A stretch of DNA of 5,783 bases, taken from contig CAADWC010000093.1 of assembly GCA_900752625.1 (NCBI GenBank), positions 1 to 5,783 on the forward strand. Direction: 5' to 3'. How positions within the stretch are numbered: the first letter of the stretch is position 1; each line of letters starts with the position of its first letter. Source of the stretch: Oscillospiraceae bacterium (GTDB lineage Bacteria; Bacillota; Clostridia; Oscillospirales; Ruminococcaceae). The notes under the pieces are model-generated. The model was given only the letters and a program-made list of their open reading frames with translations. It was not told where the DNA came from and searched no databases. This document shows, piece by piece, positions 5,434-5,783 of the stretch. The position numbers and the translations under genes were made by a program.

Positions 5434-5441
5434 ACCGGAAT

Positions 5442-5783
5442 ATGAAGCTGAAGGAAAAAATACTGAAAATACTTGAGGACAACAGAGGCAAACCCATTTC
5501 AGGCGCCGAAACGGCAAAACAGCTTAAAGTTTCAAGAAATGCAGTCTGGAAAGCCGTAGAAGAGCTGAGAAGCAGCGGAATTGGCATAGAAGCGGCAAGA
5601 AACTGCGGCTATTATATTCCCGAAAACGAAAACAGCCTGACCGTTCAGGGAATTGAGGCGATCCTCGGAGGGTCAGATTATATTATTCACGTCGAGGACA
5701 GCGTTACCTCTACCAACACAGTTTTAAAGGAGCTCGCTCAGCAGGGTTGCCGGGAAGGATATGTTCTTATCGCCCGCCGGCAG
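5442..5783 (+). CDS. birA: Biotin-protein ligase / biotin operon repressor, N-terminal part, cut by window end
   Basis: The frame gives 114 residues and continues past the window. The whole protein is usually about 320 residues. Residues about 3-60 form a winged helix-turn-helix: KILKILEDN, then SGAETAKQLKVSRNAVWKAV (20-39), then a wing ending NCGYYIP. This matches the DNA-binding domain of group II (bifunctional) BirA. The catalytic domain begins near VEDSVTSTNTVLKELA, with the STN motif that opens the biotin-ligase fold, and EGYVLIARRQ follows. The biotin and ATP loop (GRGRxGR) would lie beyond the edge. The enzyme forms biotinyl-AMP and attaches biotin to carboxylase carrier domains, and the complex represses biotin genes. 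It has its own promoter, a long leader and a dyad next to the ribosome site. The start ATG is supported by GGAG. Confidence 0.93.
   Translation, partial: MKLKEKILKILEDNRGKPISGAETAKQLKVSRNAVWKAVEELRSSGIGIEAARNCGYYIPENENSLTVQGIEAILGGSDYIIHVEDSVTSTNTVLKELAQQGCREGYVLIARRQ

Larger units (their letters stand above)
5094..5441. other. Intergenic region between GH25 and birA, rich in dyads
   Basis: This 348-base stretch has no gene I can support. After the terminator hairpin come three structures. ATTATCTGT (5182-5190) faces ACAGTTAAT (5200-5208), 8 of 9 paired. ATATCAC (5207-5213) faces GTGATAT (5258-5264), enclosing AACA (5221-5224)/TGTT (5237-5240). GATAT (5284-5288) faces ATATC (5294-5298). A plus-strand promoter overlaps the second dyad. 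A long minus-strand open frame (5164-5517) crosses the region, but it would start inside birA and has no ribosome site. The block 5171-5390 could be a small RNA, a long birA leader, or a remnant of a dispersed repeat. I do not recognise a known RNA family. Confidence 0.6.

Noticed and set aside
5164..5517. 117-residue minus-strand open frame between GH25 and birA
   Set aside because: It would start inside birA in antisense, lacks a ribosome site, has no recognisable domain, and ends at the GH25 hairpin. It probably reflects chance or a decayed repeat.

Overview
The window looks like a chromosomal stretch of a low-to-moderate GC Firmicute, most likely a gut or rumen Clostridium-class relative such as Ruminococcus. 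The grounds are strong GGAGG-type ribosome sites, a TTG start, AT-rich spacers with consensus sigma-A promoters, and a housekeeping glycogen phosphorylase. The taxonomy is inferred from style and protein flavour and was not tested by a search.

Layout: (1) 2-313 (+) is the C-terminal end of a diguanylate cyclase (GGDEF) gene that starts before the window. (2) 314-581 separates two convergent genes and holds an 83-bp nested palindrome (457-539) of the kind dispersed through bacterial genomes. (3) 582-2999 (-) is a complete glycogen/maltodextrin phosphorylase, glgP, with a perfect GGAGGT ribosome site. Its promoter matches consensus exactly (TTGACA, 17 bp, TATAAT), and a cre-like operator lies just downstream of the predicted transcription start. 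(4) 3335-4075 (-) is a DUF5131 (phage Gp37/Gp68-type) three-cysteine protein with its own extended -10 promoter. (5) 4287-5093 (+), divergent from it, is a GH25 lysozyme with an unusual N-terminal helix-turn-helix-like segment and no signal peptide; a hairpin follows it. (6) 5094-5441 has no credible gene but contains several dyads, a strong plus-strand promoter and a 22-bp dyad directly ahead of the next gene. (7) 5442-5783 (+) is the N-terminal third of birA, the biotin-protein ligase/biotin repressor, cut by the window end.

The genes do not form one pathway. glgP serves storage and starch-derived glucan breakdown, and its leader suggests carbon-source control. The GGDEF protein belongs to second-messenger signalling and birA to biotin metabolism. 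The DUF5131 and GH25 genes, each from a family often seen on phages, sit back to back between housekeeping genes. They may be a small accessory or domesticated-phage insertion, but no integrase, attachment site or structural phage gene is visible. I see no CRISPR array, tRNA, rRNA or transposase. The least ordinary items are the HTH-lysozyme architecture, the orphan three-cysteine protein, and the three intergenic regions rich in dyads.
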